Shown here: one piece after another, positions 9,331 to 23,700 of the stretch
Layout: each line of letters starts with the position of its first letter
How positions within the stretch are numbered: position 1 is the first letter of the stretch
Source: Flaveria trinervia
Taxonomy: Eukaryota; Streptophyta; Magnoliopsida; Asterales; Asteraceae
Direction: 5' to 3'
Assembly (NCBI GenBank): GCA_025506515.1
Contig: CM046457.1
Span: 42,863,525-42,927,524 of the forward strand
DNA length: 64,000 nt
Translations under genes and position numbers: made by a program
Notes under the pieces: generated by a model
The model's input: the letters and a program-made list of their open reading frames with translations, nothing else
Told to the model about the DNA's origin: nothing
Database searches by the model: none

Positions 9331-12300
9331 ATGGCGGACCCCGTCGACCTTCCTAATCGAATTGGGATTCTGCCCTTCAGGAACAAAGTCTTGTTGCCTG
9401 GCGCGATTATTCGAATTCGATGCACTTCTCCCAGCAGGTTGCTTTTTGTTCTTGTTTGGAAATCGATTGCTTTTGTGTTTTGCGTTGCGTGTGTGTTAGG
9501 TTCAGCGGTTTTTCTGGGTTTTGTTTCTTTTCTTCTGAAATTAACAGGAGCTTCATGGAATTTGAGCTTTTGTTTACTTGTTTCTACTGCCAAAATCCCT
9601 GTGGTATTTGAAATTTTTTGTTTAATTTTGACTTGTAGTTGGATGAGTTGGAATTAGGGTTACTGATTTATATGTTTGTTGATACCTTTTTTTTGAGGAG
9701 CCTGAGTAGTTGTTGACAAAAGATACATGGAAGCTTTTGTGGTTAGGTTTGGAAAAAAATGTAGCCATTTTGTGGTTGAATGTGACCCGTCGTTGTGGTT
9801 GCTGCAGTGTTAAGCTGGTGGAGCAAGAATTGTGGCAGAGGGAGGAGAAAGGTTTGATTGGCATTTTGCCGGTTCGTGATGCTGCAGAAACAGTGTCACT
9901 TGGTTCCATGTTGACGCAAGGTGATTAAGCTTATGACGTTGCATTTATCTTGAGGAATGTTATTAACTAACTAGAATGGAGGTATGTTATTGAGATGCAG
10001 GGACTGATTTGGGAGATAGAAGCTCAAAGGATCAAGCAGGTATGTCAGCTTCTCACAAGCTTGATGGAAAAGTCAACAAGAACCTATACATTGGCATACA
10101 AGGTACATATTGATCGAGGAATATCAGTTTCCTTTTCCCTATGTTCTGTTGATCATGTGTTCATGATCTGATCCCTAGTGTAAAAATTTAATGCTAGGGG
10201 TGTTGCGGCTCGTGCATTACATTTGTCAAGAGGAGTTGAAAAACCAAGTGGGAGGGTCACATACACAGTTGTTCTTGAAGGTCTATGCAGATTTAGTGTC
10301 ATGGAGCTAAATACAAAGGGGGCATATTCTACTGCAAGAATATCCCCTCTTGATATGACTAAGGCTGGTATACCTCACAACCCCATTATTCTATCTACAT
10401 ACTTTGGATCCCTTGTAAAATTTCTACATATGTTCGTGTTGCTTACTTGCTAATAGTTTTTAATCTCAATCAGAGATGGAGCGGGTTGAACAAGACCCAG
10501 ATTTTATAGCACTATCTCGTCAATTTAAAGTAACTGCGATGGAGCTTATTTCTGTTCTTGAGCAGGTATCACTGACTAAAACTATAGTTTCTCTCAGTTT
10601 TCACATGCATATTATGATATGAGGCTCATATGTGGCCTCCTCCTCTAGTTTATTTTTGTTAAAATGCTTGTTATTTGTGTTTCTATCTTGTTATTATCAG
10701 CATGTTATCCTTTCCTCTTCATTGATCCACTTAGATGGAAAAAGAGGTATCATCTCACTGTATCCTTGAGAAGATACACCTCTAAACGTCTATCTCGTGG
10801 AATTTGTGCTTGAGTGCTTGCTAGTCTCTTGTAGAACAAGAGTTGTATTATGTTACATTTGAGCCATATCTTGATAAATTTGTTTTACATTGTTCCTTGA
10901 TATGTTATTTTGTTTTATGCTCATGGTCGAGTTTTTACTAATTTATTCATTATAAGTGGAATTTGAAGCCATGATCTTCAGGGTATTGCCACCTAAAAAG
11001 GAAAAAGTGGAATTTGTTCATTGATATGTTATTTTGTTTTATGCTCATTGTTTTATGCTCTGTAACCAAGTTTAAGGTTTGATGGCCTTTCATTATATAA
11101 TCTTAATTAGACTTGGCGGTTGATTATGCTGCCATGCTTCTCAATAGGATGTAAATCAAAACATAAAGGAAAAAGTTCTATAGTAAAAAAGACAAGGAAA
11201 GAATCGTTGACTCCGTAAAACATGTACAATTCGACTTAGGAATCAGAATGAATGCTCCGGAACTCTAAAACTGATGTGGATTTAAAGTCATTTTAGATGA
11301 AATATAAAATATATCTACTGTTCACTCTTTAAGTTAAAGACATTTTGTTTGGTTTGAAATTGTGGATTTGAAGTCATTTTAGATGAAATAAAAAAGGCAT
11401 CTACTGTTCACTCTTTCACTTAAAGACATTTTTGTTTGGTTTGAAATAAAAAAAATATTATCTGGTGCATAGTCATGCTGAATTTTATTACTATGTCAAA
11501 AAGAGTTTATTCTGTCAAAATTTAAAAGTTACCTTCTCTTCCCATGTTCAGAGTTTTCAAAAAGACAAAAGAGGAAGATTATCAGAAAAGTCTGTTTTCC
11601 TTTTCTAGGATATTCTTCCTTTACTTCATCAATTATAACTTTTTTGTTTTATGTAAGAAATTCTTCATACTCATCTCAATAGCTTAATTTTATATGCACC
11701 ATGAAAGAAATAACATGCCATTTATTGAGGTTCCATGATGCACAGGCCTCTTACCCCGTACTGGCATTCCTGTTGTAACTGCTTGGTATGACCTTGCAAT
11801 TGGTTCCTGGGTTTAATGTAAGAATTAGTTTGTCTCATTGTCTGAAAGGAAACAGTTTCTCTAACTTTCTTTTGCCACGTTTCTTTTTAGTTGCGCAGTT
11901 GCACATAGTATTTCTTTATAATTCTTGATTGCTTGTGTTCTGGTTTGAATCTGCTGCACTTCATTGAGGCACTCAATGCATTTTCCCATCATGAGTTATT
12001 ACTTAAAGTTGAAACTTGCAAGGATTTACTGGATATGCCTAATCATATACTTTCTATATATCTTTCCTAGAAACAAAAAACTGGTGGGAGAACTAAAGTT
12101 CTTCTGGAAACCGTCCCGCTGCACAAACTGGCAGACATATTTGTTGCAAGCTTTGAAATTAGTTTTGAAGAGCAACTATTAATGCTGGATTCTGTTGATG
12201 TTAAAGTGAGGCTTTCTAAAGCCACAGAATTAGTTGACAGGCACTTACAGGTAACCTCATAGTACAACTGATGAATGTTAGTTAGCATACTTGTCATTTT

Positions 12301-15300
12301 TATACTGAGTACCTAGTTTTGTGATGAGATTGCTAAATCTTGTACCAGTCGATACGTGTGGCAGAGAAGATAACCAAAAAGGTTGAAGGACAACTGTCAA
12401 AGTCACAAAAGGAGTATCTTCTTCGTCAGCAGGTCTGTTTTCTCATTTAATTCATGGGCTGGATTTGGGCTTACTATATCTCAGTTCTTTCATATTTGCT
12501 TTCTTTATACATTATGACCAGATGAGGGCTATAAAAGAAGAGCTTGGTGACAATGATGATGAAGATGATGATGTAGCTGGCCTTGAAAGAAAAATGCAAG
12601 CTGCTGGAATGCCTCCAAATGTGTGGAAGCATGCACAGAGAGAACTAAGGTCCAGCTTTTATGAAATTTTGATGCTGAAATATATATCTGGGTTTTGCTT
12701 ACAATGAGGAATTTCTATACCAATGCCAACCATATGATTTAGTTTACTGTTGTCAACTGTAATAAATATATATAAAATTACTTAGAAAAGGAAAATCTGT
12801 GTCAGGGTCACATTGATGGCCTCTTCTTTAAACAAAGTGCATTTAGATCAAGTTTTCTATTATTTCTTTTGTAACCATTACCATAATGCTCCATCAGGAG
12901 ATTGAAGAAAATGCAACCTCAGCAACCTGGATATAACAGTTCTCGTGTTTACCTTGAGCTTCTTGCTGATTTGCCATGGAAGACAACCAGTGAAGAAGTA
13001 GAACTAGACCTAAAAGCGGCGAAAGAGCGACTTGACAGTGACCACTTTGGTTTAGAAAAAGTCAAGCAAAGGATTATTGAATATCTAGCTGTTCGCAAGG
13101 TTGACAAATAATCTGGTTCACTTATCTATAACTGATTAATGCTGTAATAAATCAAATTCTGAACATTGCATTGCAGTTAAAGCCAGATGCAAGAGGTCCT
13201 GTGCTATGCTTTGTTGGCCCACCAGGAGTCGGGAAAACATCTTTGGCATCATCTATTGCTGCTGCTTTGGGTAGGAAGTTTGTACGGATATCCCTTGGTG
13301 GTGTGAAAGATGAGGCTGATATTAGAGGCCATAGGAGGACTTATATCGGTAGCATGCCAGGTCGGCTTATTGACGGACTAAAGGTGAACTTCAATTTCGT
13401 CTGCAGAATTATCTTATCATAATCACCAAACAACTTATGTGTTCAGGTTGATCAATTTTTTATTTATTTCTTTCAGAAAGTTGCTGTTTGCAATCCTGTT
13501 ATGTTGCTGGATGAAATTGATAAAACAGGATCTGATGTACGTGGTGATCCTGCTTCAGCACTACTGGAGGTTCTTGACCCTGAGCAAAATAGATCATTTA
13601 ATGATCAGTATCCTACTTTAGTAAATATATTGATCTTTTAATATTTAATCATTAATTAAACCTTTTGGCTATTAGTGGATATGAGAGACTTGGTTATATG
13701 CAATAGATAGCGTGGCCACAAGTTTTGTTCAACAATTTGATTCCTTAATTCCCGCCTTGCCTTAAAGCTATTTAAATGTTCCTTTTGACCTGTCAAAAGT
13801 GATATTTGTGGCGACTGCTAATAGGGCACAGCCAATTCCTCCTCCACTTTTAGACAGGATGGAAGTCATTGAACTTCCTGGATATACAGCTGAAGAGAAG
13901 CTAAAAATAGCAACGCGTCACCTAATCCCACGTGTTCTAAATCAGCATGGCTTAAATTCTGAATTCCTCAAAGTTCCTGAGGTATCAACTCCTCTTTCTT
14001 ATGGTTTTTTTTAATTTATGTAAATTGATTCAAAATTAAATATTAAAATGGAAAAGAAGATTTAGCTTATGTATTATAATGTATGGTAGGTGATGGTGAA
14101 ACTTATAATTCAACGATACACTAGAGAAGCTGGTGTGAGGAACCTTGAGAGAAACCTTGCAGCATTAGCTCGTGCAGCAGCAGTAAGAGTTGCAGAACAA
14201 GAGCATACAATGGTTCCACTTAATAAAAACGTGCACCAGATTTCATCACCATTGCTGGAGAGTAGACTTGCTGAAGGAGAGGTGGAGATGGAGGTCATAC
14301 CCATGGATGTTACCAATCATGAAATATCAAGTGCACTCAGGGTTATGTCACCATTAGTTGTGGACGACGATATGCTGGAAAAAGTACTTGGGGTAAGCAC
14401 TTTACTTTTACATAAGAATAGTGTTATTGTACATCTTTCTTGTTCCTGAATTTGCTTGTTTTACTGCTGCAGCCTCCAAAATATGACGATAAAGAAACCA
14501 CAGAAAGAGTTGCAAGTCCAGGGGTTTCTGTGGGGCTAGTCTGGACCTCCTTTGGTGGAGAAGTCCAGTTCATTGAGGCGACATCAATGATGGGTAAGGG
14601 GGACCTGCACCTCACTGGACAATTAGGTGATGTTATCAAAGAATCCGCACAGATAGCATTGACATGGGTACGCCATTTCATTTGAATTTTTTTCTCAACC
14701 TGTTTTTATGAAAGAAAAGGCCAAAAACCTACACATGAGGAACAATGGAGGACTAGAGGTAGCAAAACGGGTTATATTTGTACGAATCAGGTCTGGTTAG
14801 GTTGTCCTGAAATACCCTTCTATATTCCCTATAAAAATAATTTGTGTAATATAAGATTACCAACTTTATGATAGTCTAATATCTTGAATCAAGTGATTTA
14901 GCAATATGTATGCATTAACAATACACTATGATTGACGTTCAATCCATATTCTTTTAGCTAATCTTTTGTGTTTATCCGTTAGAGATATAACATTATCAAA
15001 TCGGACACGGTCATAAGTAAATTGCCACCTCTGGTTATACTTCTAATTAAATGTTTTGTCCTGGTCATCTACTAGATGAAACAAATTAACAAATCTTTTT
15101 GAAAGAATCTTCATCTGGCTGTCTTCTTTGAATTTTTCTGTTTACCTTTTTATTATAGTGGATGTAGGATAAAGTATGTGGCTGTGTGTTGTTTTGTTTG
15201 GAGATAGGTAAGAGCTAGGGCAACAGAGCTTAATTTGGCTTCTGCAGAAGAAAGTGGTAATCTGCTTGAAGGAAGGGATGTCCATATACATTTCCCTGCT

Positions 15301-16848
15301 GGGGCAGTGCCAAAAGATGGACCATCAGCAGGTGTGACACTTGTCACTGCACTGATTTCACTCTTCAGTCGTAGGCGGGTGAGATCGGATACAGCAATGA
15401 CTGGAGAAATGACTTTGCGAGGCCTGGTTTTACCTGTTGGCGGCATCAAGGATAAGGTCACCCTTTGGTTATTTTCAATATTTGCTATTATTTACCATAT
15501 TAATTCTAATTTTTGGGGCATGTGTTTTGAAAGCGATTATGTGATAATGAGTTTGAAAAGTTAAAATCCAAATGTTCTGTTTTCTCTGATTCTTTTTAAC
15601 ATGTATTGGGCAGGTCTTGGCGGCACACCGTTACGGGCTTAAGCGAGTTATCTTGCCTGAGAGAAATTTGAAAGACTTGGTTGAAGTGCCTGCAGCTGTT
15701 CTTGGAACTATGGAGGTACTTATATTATAATTTAAAGAGATACATTATCCTATCCAACTATCCATCAATTGACTTTCTTCTTAACTAGAACTGATATATC
15801 TTACTTGCTTTCTTGTATAATCTAGAGGACATAGAGGATTCACAGTAGGTTACCCGTCCCTATTTCTATAATTTAAACTAAAAATCACAATTTCTTAATT
15901 TTTTCTCTCATTTTTCAAAAACCTTTCACATTCATGTCCATATTATCATCATTTCAATTAAATAATACTTCTTTATTCTTTTATTAATATATTTTTCTCT
16001 TTCCTCCACTCACAAACACTTACAAAGATATTAAAAAATGACACTCAGATGAATAGAGACCCCTCAAATATGGGGGATTGTTGTAGTTTCCCCTAAAAAA
16101 ATATAGAGGTTGGATATGGGATGAGGTACCTGATGTGGGAGTAAAATTACATGAAAAAGTGATAGGGGTAGAGATAGAAAAACTATTGTGAATGCTCTTA
16201 CTACAATTAGCATCAAAGGCAGTTTGACTTTGAGGTCAAACAAATTAATATTCATGTTTAACTTCATTTGCTCATTCGACATATAAGCATGTTTTCACTC
16301 ACTTGGATTCGGAAGAATATATATTAATAAACATTTAAATTGTCTGTTTAAATTGTTTTTGTGTCGAACAGACCATTTATTCCGGAGGGTCCTACTCCTT
16401 CCAGCCCTTCCCATACCCCCAACCACCCCACAACGGCACAACCACAATGCATTATTGAAACAGAGTTGTCAAAATGGATGTGAAACATTTTTTTATCTAA
16501 AATAAATTGAATTTTCTTTAAAATTAGGTAGTGTTCTGATTTTTAATATTAAAAGATTATTATTTTAAGTAAAGATTTAGGAAGGTTAGATGCTTTAAAG
16601 ATACTCCTTGGGAGCCCTTTAACCCATTGACCTGTTTCTTTAACTATATTTTTTGATGTTACGGTCATTGATAATTGGTGTAACATACTTAATTTCGATC
16701 CATTCATAAATAAATAGGTCAAAATTTCTGTTCAAGTTGGGTTGTTGTTTTGTTTTTGCTGCAGATACTACTGGCTAAAAGAATGGAAGATGTACTGGAA
16801 CATGCTTTTGAAGGTGGCTGCCCCTGGAGACAGCATTCAAGATTATGA
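9331..16848 (+). CDS. LON2: Lon protease homolog 2, peroxisomal (17 exons, one frameshift)
   Basis: ATP-dependent serine protease of the peroxisome matrix, involved in matrix protein quality control. Exons: 9331-9437, 9808-9920, 10001-10102, 10198-10367, 10474-10565, 12071-12250, 12349-12432, 12522-12649, 12898-13099, 13177-13383, 13477-13607, 13768-13981, 14090-14392, 14473-14667, 15208-15456, 15614-15715, 16765-16848; all introns are GT-AG. Exons 1-6 give the N-terminal substrate-binding LON domain. Exon 10 has Walker A (GPPGVGKTS, about residue 407) and exon 11 Walker B (VMLLDEID). Exon 15 has the catalytic Ser (KDGPSAG, about 783) and Lys (GGIKDK, about 826), 43 residues apart as in E. 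coli Lon. The last residues, SRL, are a type 1 peroxisome signal. The exons sum to 2,663 bases, one short of 888 codons, because exon 3 has lost a base near 10068-10071. Length otherwise equals Arabidopsis LON2. Confidence 0.93.
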
Positions 16849-17762
16849 AACCATCTTTGGTCTTACGTAAAACATCTCTCCAAGTTTTCAACATCCTTGA
16901 CCGCTGTGCTTAATAGTGAAAGTGAGAGGATGATAGGTGATATAGATGGTTCATCCTATCTCTCTCCAATATATTTTATGTTCTTACACGTTGTATGTAT
17001 GCATGTATGTACGCTACAAGTACCTTTCCAAGGGTTCAAGTCGTAATGTGTAAATTATTCAATTTTATGAAAATATTTTCAAATTCTATAGAATGTCATG
17101 CATTGTCACATTCAGTTACTTGAGACCCTTCCTACATTGTGCTAACTTTATCATAAAAATAAGCAATTTCTATAATTTTATTGCGCAGGTCTTATTGATT
17201 TTGTTTTTAATACTCCTGCCAATCATGAGTGTTAAGAACTGGGATTTGAGTAATTTTTCTTTACTTAATAGATTCATTTGGATATATTTAAATTATACAA
17301 CACATCCACAAACATCTGCTCGAAAGAAGTCTTTTTTAAAATAAGGAGCTACACAACAATTACAAAGCACTTAAAACTTATCAACTTAAAAAGAATTTAA
17401 ATAAAGTAACATAACCCACAACCAATGACTTAAAAGCCACCACCATTGCCCTATGACGCCTTTGTCCACTGTCATCACTAGTCACCATAAGAACAGATAT
17501 AGCAAGTGAATCTAACACTTTCAATATTAACATCTTTCCAAGTATATATTTCAAAACAAATTTAAGTTCCCAACTGCACACTAGATTTTAGTACTTTTTT
17601 CCATTTCCGGTTACTATATAGGATGAACCTATCTATCTATCTCTAACATTACTCACAAAATACGAGAAAAATGACTAGCAAAAAAATGTACACAAATATA
17701 CCACCACCTTTCTACATGTATATACATCAAAGAAGCTGCCAACTGCAAAAGTGTGGGTTTTA
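16849..17762. other. region between two convergent gene ends
   Basis: Holds the 3' UTRs of LON2 (from 16849) and of the glycine-rich gene (below 17763). TGTATG/CATGTATG-rich sequence at 16990-17010 resembles plant polyadenylation upstream elements. No coding frame with recognisable features is present. Confidence 0.6.
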
Positions 17763-20700
17763 TCATAAACCCGTCTCATACGCCCAAAAAGTATCAGGAT
17801 CGGGGCAAAAGAGTGAGAAATCTTCAATTTCTAAGTTTGCTATGTGCCAGTCAAACAACCGTGCTTGTATCACCTTGAATACTACCAGCAGGGTTGGTAA
17901 CAACCACCAGTCCTCATCCTCGCTGGTTTCAGAAGAAAATTCAGTTATTAAATTGCTTGATTCTAATTATGTTTAGTATTTAGCCAGTCAAATCAGTAAT
18001 ATTTAAGAATTTGGCTAGAAAGAAAACGAGTCACAAGTATCCCAAAGTGATAGATATTTAAAATTTAAATGCATACGGCCTTCTAAATTGATCTGTTTGA
18101 AACAACAGTTTCACCCTAGTAAATTTATAATTTTGAAAACAAATTTATTACAAATCTTCTATCAGGAAACGGAGGAAAACTGTTCTGGTCAACCCAACCT
18201 ACTCAAGATGTTTTTTTTTTGCCCATTTTGCAACCTCTAGAAGAACTGTACTCCTTCCATCCTTGGGAACTGGAAAACTTTCAACCTAAAAAGCATTTAT
18301 TTGCCTAATGTAACACATGTGGGTAGCAAGAATCTCTATTTTGATATCTTTCAATGATCAATGATTTGCAGGCATTTAATTTTCAAGAAAGTATAATGTC
18401 AAAATTTTAATTTCATGTAACGGTAAGTGTATGAACAAGTAAACTGCAGGACCCCGTATTTAAAGATTTACCTCCTGTTTTCCCATGCGTTGGGCTCATC
18501 GTACATCTGGAACGACAAAAATCCATAATGAATCATGCCACATGTGAATGCCACAGCCTGGATAAAGCCAATAAGAATGAACCCGATTGCACAAAAAGTT
18601 TTTATCCCCTAATGACAATACATATAAAACTTACAATATTTGAAAGAGAGGTGGCATTCCAGAGGGCATAGATTCGAGCAAGTGAAGCCCTTCTATGACC
18701 TCTGCTAAACAAGGCATTTAAACCCGCGGGGAAGGGAGAAAGCAATGACAAAGGGAGAATAAGCAGAACAGCTAGAAAAGCCCCGAGGGAGATCCAATAG
18801 TATTCAATCAACATCAGGAGTGTGGCGGAGAGATCCGATAAGAGCAACACACATATCAATAGTTGTAAGGTATCCTGAAACCACATAGATCTAACATTGA
18901 TTTCTCTTGTGACTTGTCCAAAGCAATTTCCACACGTTTGCTTATGGATCAGTGGATTTTTGGTTACGTTTTATCTCTAACGCTCAAACTGGTAAAATAA
19001 ATAAGCTTGAAGAAACAGGTCGGAAGTTGGACAAAGTTTGTATTTAGTGCATAAAATGCCCCCCAAATAATTGTTTTAAAAACTAAGTTATCATGAAAAT
19101 AATACAACTTCTGTAATCATACTGACATGTTCAGAAAAAGAACTAAAACATTTGAACAATATTGCCCCTTTTAAATCTGATCATGCTTGTACCGAAAGTA
19201 CCTGGGTTGACCAGATATCCGACCCGCCCATATTGCCCCTTCTAAAAAGAATTGTTACCATGGTAGCATACCTGCCGGCCAGTAGGTCTAGTGTTGTGCA
19301 AAAATAAGGAAAATGGAAAGAAATAATCCCTTCGAAATTCCATGGACTTCAATGAAGCATCATTGATGATACCACCATTAATTCCACCTGCTACCCTTTT
19401 ACGGTTTAGTGCATGACTTGTGAATGATTGACTTGGTTGGAGCTGCTTAACAATCTTCTCTGCATTATGCCTGGATGATGTACTGCTAGATTAAGCAAAT
19501 ACCAATTAAACATGAACTGTAAATTATTTTGAGTGCTATTATGTTACCTTGGCGATTCTTCACTGTTTTCAATCAAACCAATGTTGTGTAGGTTGTGAAA
19601 AGGATCATCAACAACAATTACCAAAATTCCTAACTGATAGAAACCGCTAGCAGTGGCTTGAAACCATCCAAGCTCAATTTTGACTCCATGAAAGTCAAGC
19701 TGGGGGTTCCCATGAGTTTTTATCCAATTAATAACAGGAACTAAAGAAGACCGTATTGATCTACTTCTCACTGTCCTCAACTGCGCATTTAAACCAGCTA
19801 CCAAACGATTCCAAACAGATGAAGGAACATGCTGGCCAGCCACATACGCACACAAGTCAGAAAATGATGTATGCCACTGCTTGATACCAGTTGTGGCAAT
19901 TTCGATCCATTTACTCATATGGGTCGGTTTGGATCATGATTTTTCTCAATTGAGTCAAATGAATAAAACTAATCTAAAAGGAGAATGGGTTTCAAAGGGT
20001 TTAAGGTGGCTCAAAGTGTATTTTTAATGAACAAAGCGTCTTATATCCGTTTGATCTTAAACAAATATATTATTACTGAAATAATATGATTTCGTAATCA
20101 TATTTGCCACTCTTTGTTTATAGATAAAAAAACTTTTGAAAAATTTTGACAAGTGTTTTGGGTAGACCAAACCCTATGTTGGTACTCTGTACAAACAAAG
20201 AAAATTGTATTTTACCCAGTCCACCCATGGTGACACCTTTACTTACTAATAAGAGAACATAGATTCACAAGAAAAGACCTGTCCGATAAGATTTGTCAAC
20301 AAAGTATCACTATGAAGATTGTAAGGTGCCATGTAGCTTCCATCTCCCCCAAAGATGATGCACATTGGGAACCTTTTCTGTATACTTGTTACCATGTCTA
20401 ACCGCTTCTCATCACCACCTAAGAAGAAATCGATGTATGCAACCGTTAAATCTGGTGTAGCACCAACCTGCATGCATTAGTTTTCACCCGTCTTGAGTAT
20501 GATAGAATAATGTGATACATGCACGAAACACTTCATTTTAATGCTAACAATAAAATATATGTATGTATTACCTTCATCCCTTTGTATAAAGCTCTTGATC
20601 GGCATGAACGAAGACAAGAATGATCATATTCAGACTTAACAAACTCCTGAAGCTGATTGATTTTGTATTTCCTACGCCACTGTTTCCAGGACCAGCCACA

Positions 20701-23700
20701 AGGGTAAGCAAGCAATGAAAGTATACTGTGGACCGATCCTTCCCACCAATCATACGAAACAACTGAGTTTATCTCATCGATAAATCTGTTAAACGAATCT
20801 TCATATCTGCATCTCAAAATATGTTGGGTTTCACATCACATGTTCTTGTCATATAAGAAATATTTTATATAGCCATATTCACAACTAAAAGAACGTGTAT
20901 TCTTACACAATATCAATGATTGCATCAGGAGGGGAGTAAGGAAGATGCCAGGGTTCTCTAAATGTATTGGGGCCCATAAAATACATTCGGTAGACATGGC
21001 TCTGAGTTTCATCACCTCTTGTTCCTCGGACCTATACAAAATAGCTAAGGATACTTCTGGCATAGAGATAATTAGTTCAAAATTGTGTAGGGATGGGGAT
21101 CATATTATTGTAATACCTGAGAGAGGGAAAGAAGAGAAGGAAAATGGTGATGATTAGTGCGTTCAACCGAATCCACTTTGTCATAAGAGAAGGCTTGACC
21201 AACAAGTTTGACTCTGAGGGTACTTAAAAGAACACCAAGAAGAATCACAACACAAGATAACATAAGAGCAAAAGGCCAGGGCCCTCCAAATGTGTAAATC
21301 AGCTCTTCAAGAGCCGTATAGCAATTTGGCATCCTGTACTTTTCTGATCTGCATTTGTATGGGCATAATGACACTGATACTCCACCTGCATCATCATTAT
21401 TCAAAATATGTTAATGGCATATATTATATCTCTGTGTATATGTGTTGTGGCATGGATCCTGTGAAATTACCTCTGACATGTACGAAAGAAGCACGCCTGG
21501 GAAGTTTTTCAAGGGAACAGGGTATACAAAGATCAGGATCAGAGCCTTCAACATCTTTATAAGTGCCAACTGGACATTCCTCACAGAACGTACCATAAAG
21601 CCCTTTAGGGCATTCCTTTCCACTTATTGTACCATCTTCTCCTGGAAGAGCCTCTCCATCCCCTTCACCACCACTGTAATAAAATAGATATAAGGTTCAG
21701 TTAAATAAAAAATTATTGTATTCATATGATGTGGTGATTACAAGTCATTCCTCTAAAGATTTTGTGACAGTAATAACAGTGTTATTTACCTTGTGCTGAT
21801 GGTACTATTTATCATTGCAAGAGGAACATATTCATCTCCTGTACCAATTTTGGACCAGTGAAAATGAAGTCTTCCACCGCCTCCACCACCACCACCGAGA
21901 GGGACACCATGGCCTCCAGCAACAGACAAAGATGAGTTATCATGCAGGGAAATCGATTGTATGAAAAGAAGAATCGTTCCACCAGAACCACCACCTAACC
22001 CTCCAATAAGAGTACCATTACTGTTTGTTGTAGCATTTCCATAGCTTTGACCATCAGCCTTCATGGCTCCAAATATGTCAAGGTTTGTAAGAGGCCACAT
22101 AATAGATCCCATCACTGGCAACATAGTTATTATTATACAACGGAGTGAGATTTCAATTTTGACATATGACATAACAAATTTTATTTCAGAAAAGAAGACT
22201 ACCGATCATTCCTCCTCCAGCAACACGTCCGAAAGACTCATTAGGACCAAGAGCTCCACTTCCCAATTCACAAGGAAGATCAGGTTTACCATAAGCCCTA
22301 CCACCTTCACTCAACCTTCCATGGTACAATCCAGTACCACCTCTGCCTCCATGCCCAGCACCGCCACCAGCACCATTTGAATAGTTTCCTAAACCAAAAC
22401 CATTTCGACAACCTGCAAATATGGTCCCAAGTATTTATCATGTCAAATCAAATCTGGGACAAATTTAACTTTGGACAAAATGAATAAGCTGGGTAAAAGA
22501 ACTAAGAACAAAATTAATTTAGAAGCTGCTATCCAATTTGTATAAGACATAGTAAAAAGATAAAAAAAATGCTACTCTAATCTCTACAGGAAATTGTTAA
22601 TTATAGTTATTCAATATACTATTGTTAGGGCTCACTAGTATTGACACGTCGGCCCAAGTTAGGTTTCTAATGTTTTTGTTTCTTTCCAATATATTGAGGT
22701 TCCCTTCCTTTGTACTTAACAAACTTTCAGATATTAATTCCAGTTTATTTTACGTTGTATCAGAGCTAATGCTAAATAGGATAGAAACCCTAGCCACTGT
22801 CACTTGATACAAACCCTAGGCACCGGTGACCCATCGCCACTGTTCCCTTTATGTACATTCCATGTTCAAGTTCCAGCTCCAGATTGTTCCTACACTGTTT
22901 TACTGGAATTTCTGCCAGATTGTTTTGCTCCAGTCATTGTTCAGAGTGCCAGAACGACCAGTCCACTGTTAGTCCAAGATCGTCTGCTCCTGTTTGCAGC
23001 CCCAGTCCACCGCAACTGCAAACCCTATCCGCTGGCACTCCAGCATCGAGTGTCATCTCACGCCACCACAAGAGCCTTCAAAAACCTCTATTAGGCAACC
23101 CTGAAAAGGTTGCCGCTGAACGGCATTCATGCACCTCAACACGCCGCTGCTGGAGGTTCGCCAAGATTCAGAGATCTGGCTTTGATCTTGTTTTTGGGGC
23201 TGCGAAAATTGCCACCACCCGCACTTTTGGCCTAGTTGGACATCTCTGACTCTGTTAGATTCTTCAGCGGTTGTAATACTGTAGTCGGCCATGTCTGGCC
23301 TATCCTGGATTCCTGCTCCTGTCCTGTTCTTGTTCTGGTTTTCCTGCTTCTATCCTGAATTTCAAGTTCCAGTCCCAGATCCTTGTTCCAGTTCAGATTC
23401 CAGTACGCAGAAATATTTCAAGATGCAAGTTGGACATGATTAATTCAATGCTCCAACTTGAGGAGGGGTGTTTTTTTTGGAACATCTATTAGCAAATGAC
23501 CCATAGGGTTTAGTTATAGTTATTCAGTATTCTATTATTAGGTTTACCCAAAGGCCCAAGTTAGGTTTCTAGGGTTTCTGTTTCTTTCCTACATATTGAG
23601 GGTTCTCCTCCAATATAATTAACAGCTTTCAGGTACCAATTCCAGTTTATTTTATAGAAATGAATCAAAGAAGATAAGACACTGCTCTATCCATTTTCAC

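Noticed and set aside
10040..10197. Ending LON2 exon 3 at the earlier donor CAG|GTATG (10039) to avoid the frameshift
   Set aside because: The frame into exon 4 would still be wrong, and conserved residues between 10040 and 10102 would be lost.
17020..17050. GGTTCAAGTC as a tRNA T-arm
   Set aside because: No acceptor stem, D-arm or anticodon arm can be built upstream.
22804..23249. Two overlapping plus-strand open frames of 96 and 132 codons
   Set aside because: They lie in the interior of the intronic LTR element, show no conserved motif, and are Pro/Ser/Cys-rich as expected of CT-rich non-coding DNA.
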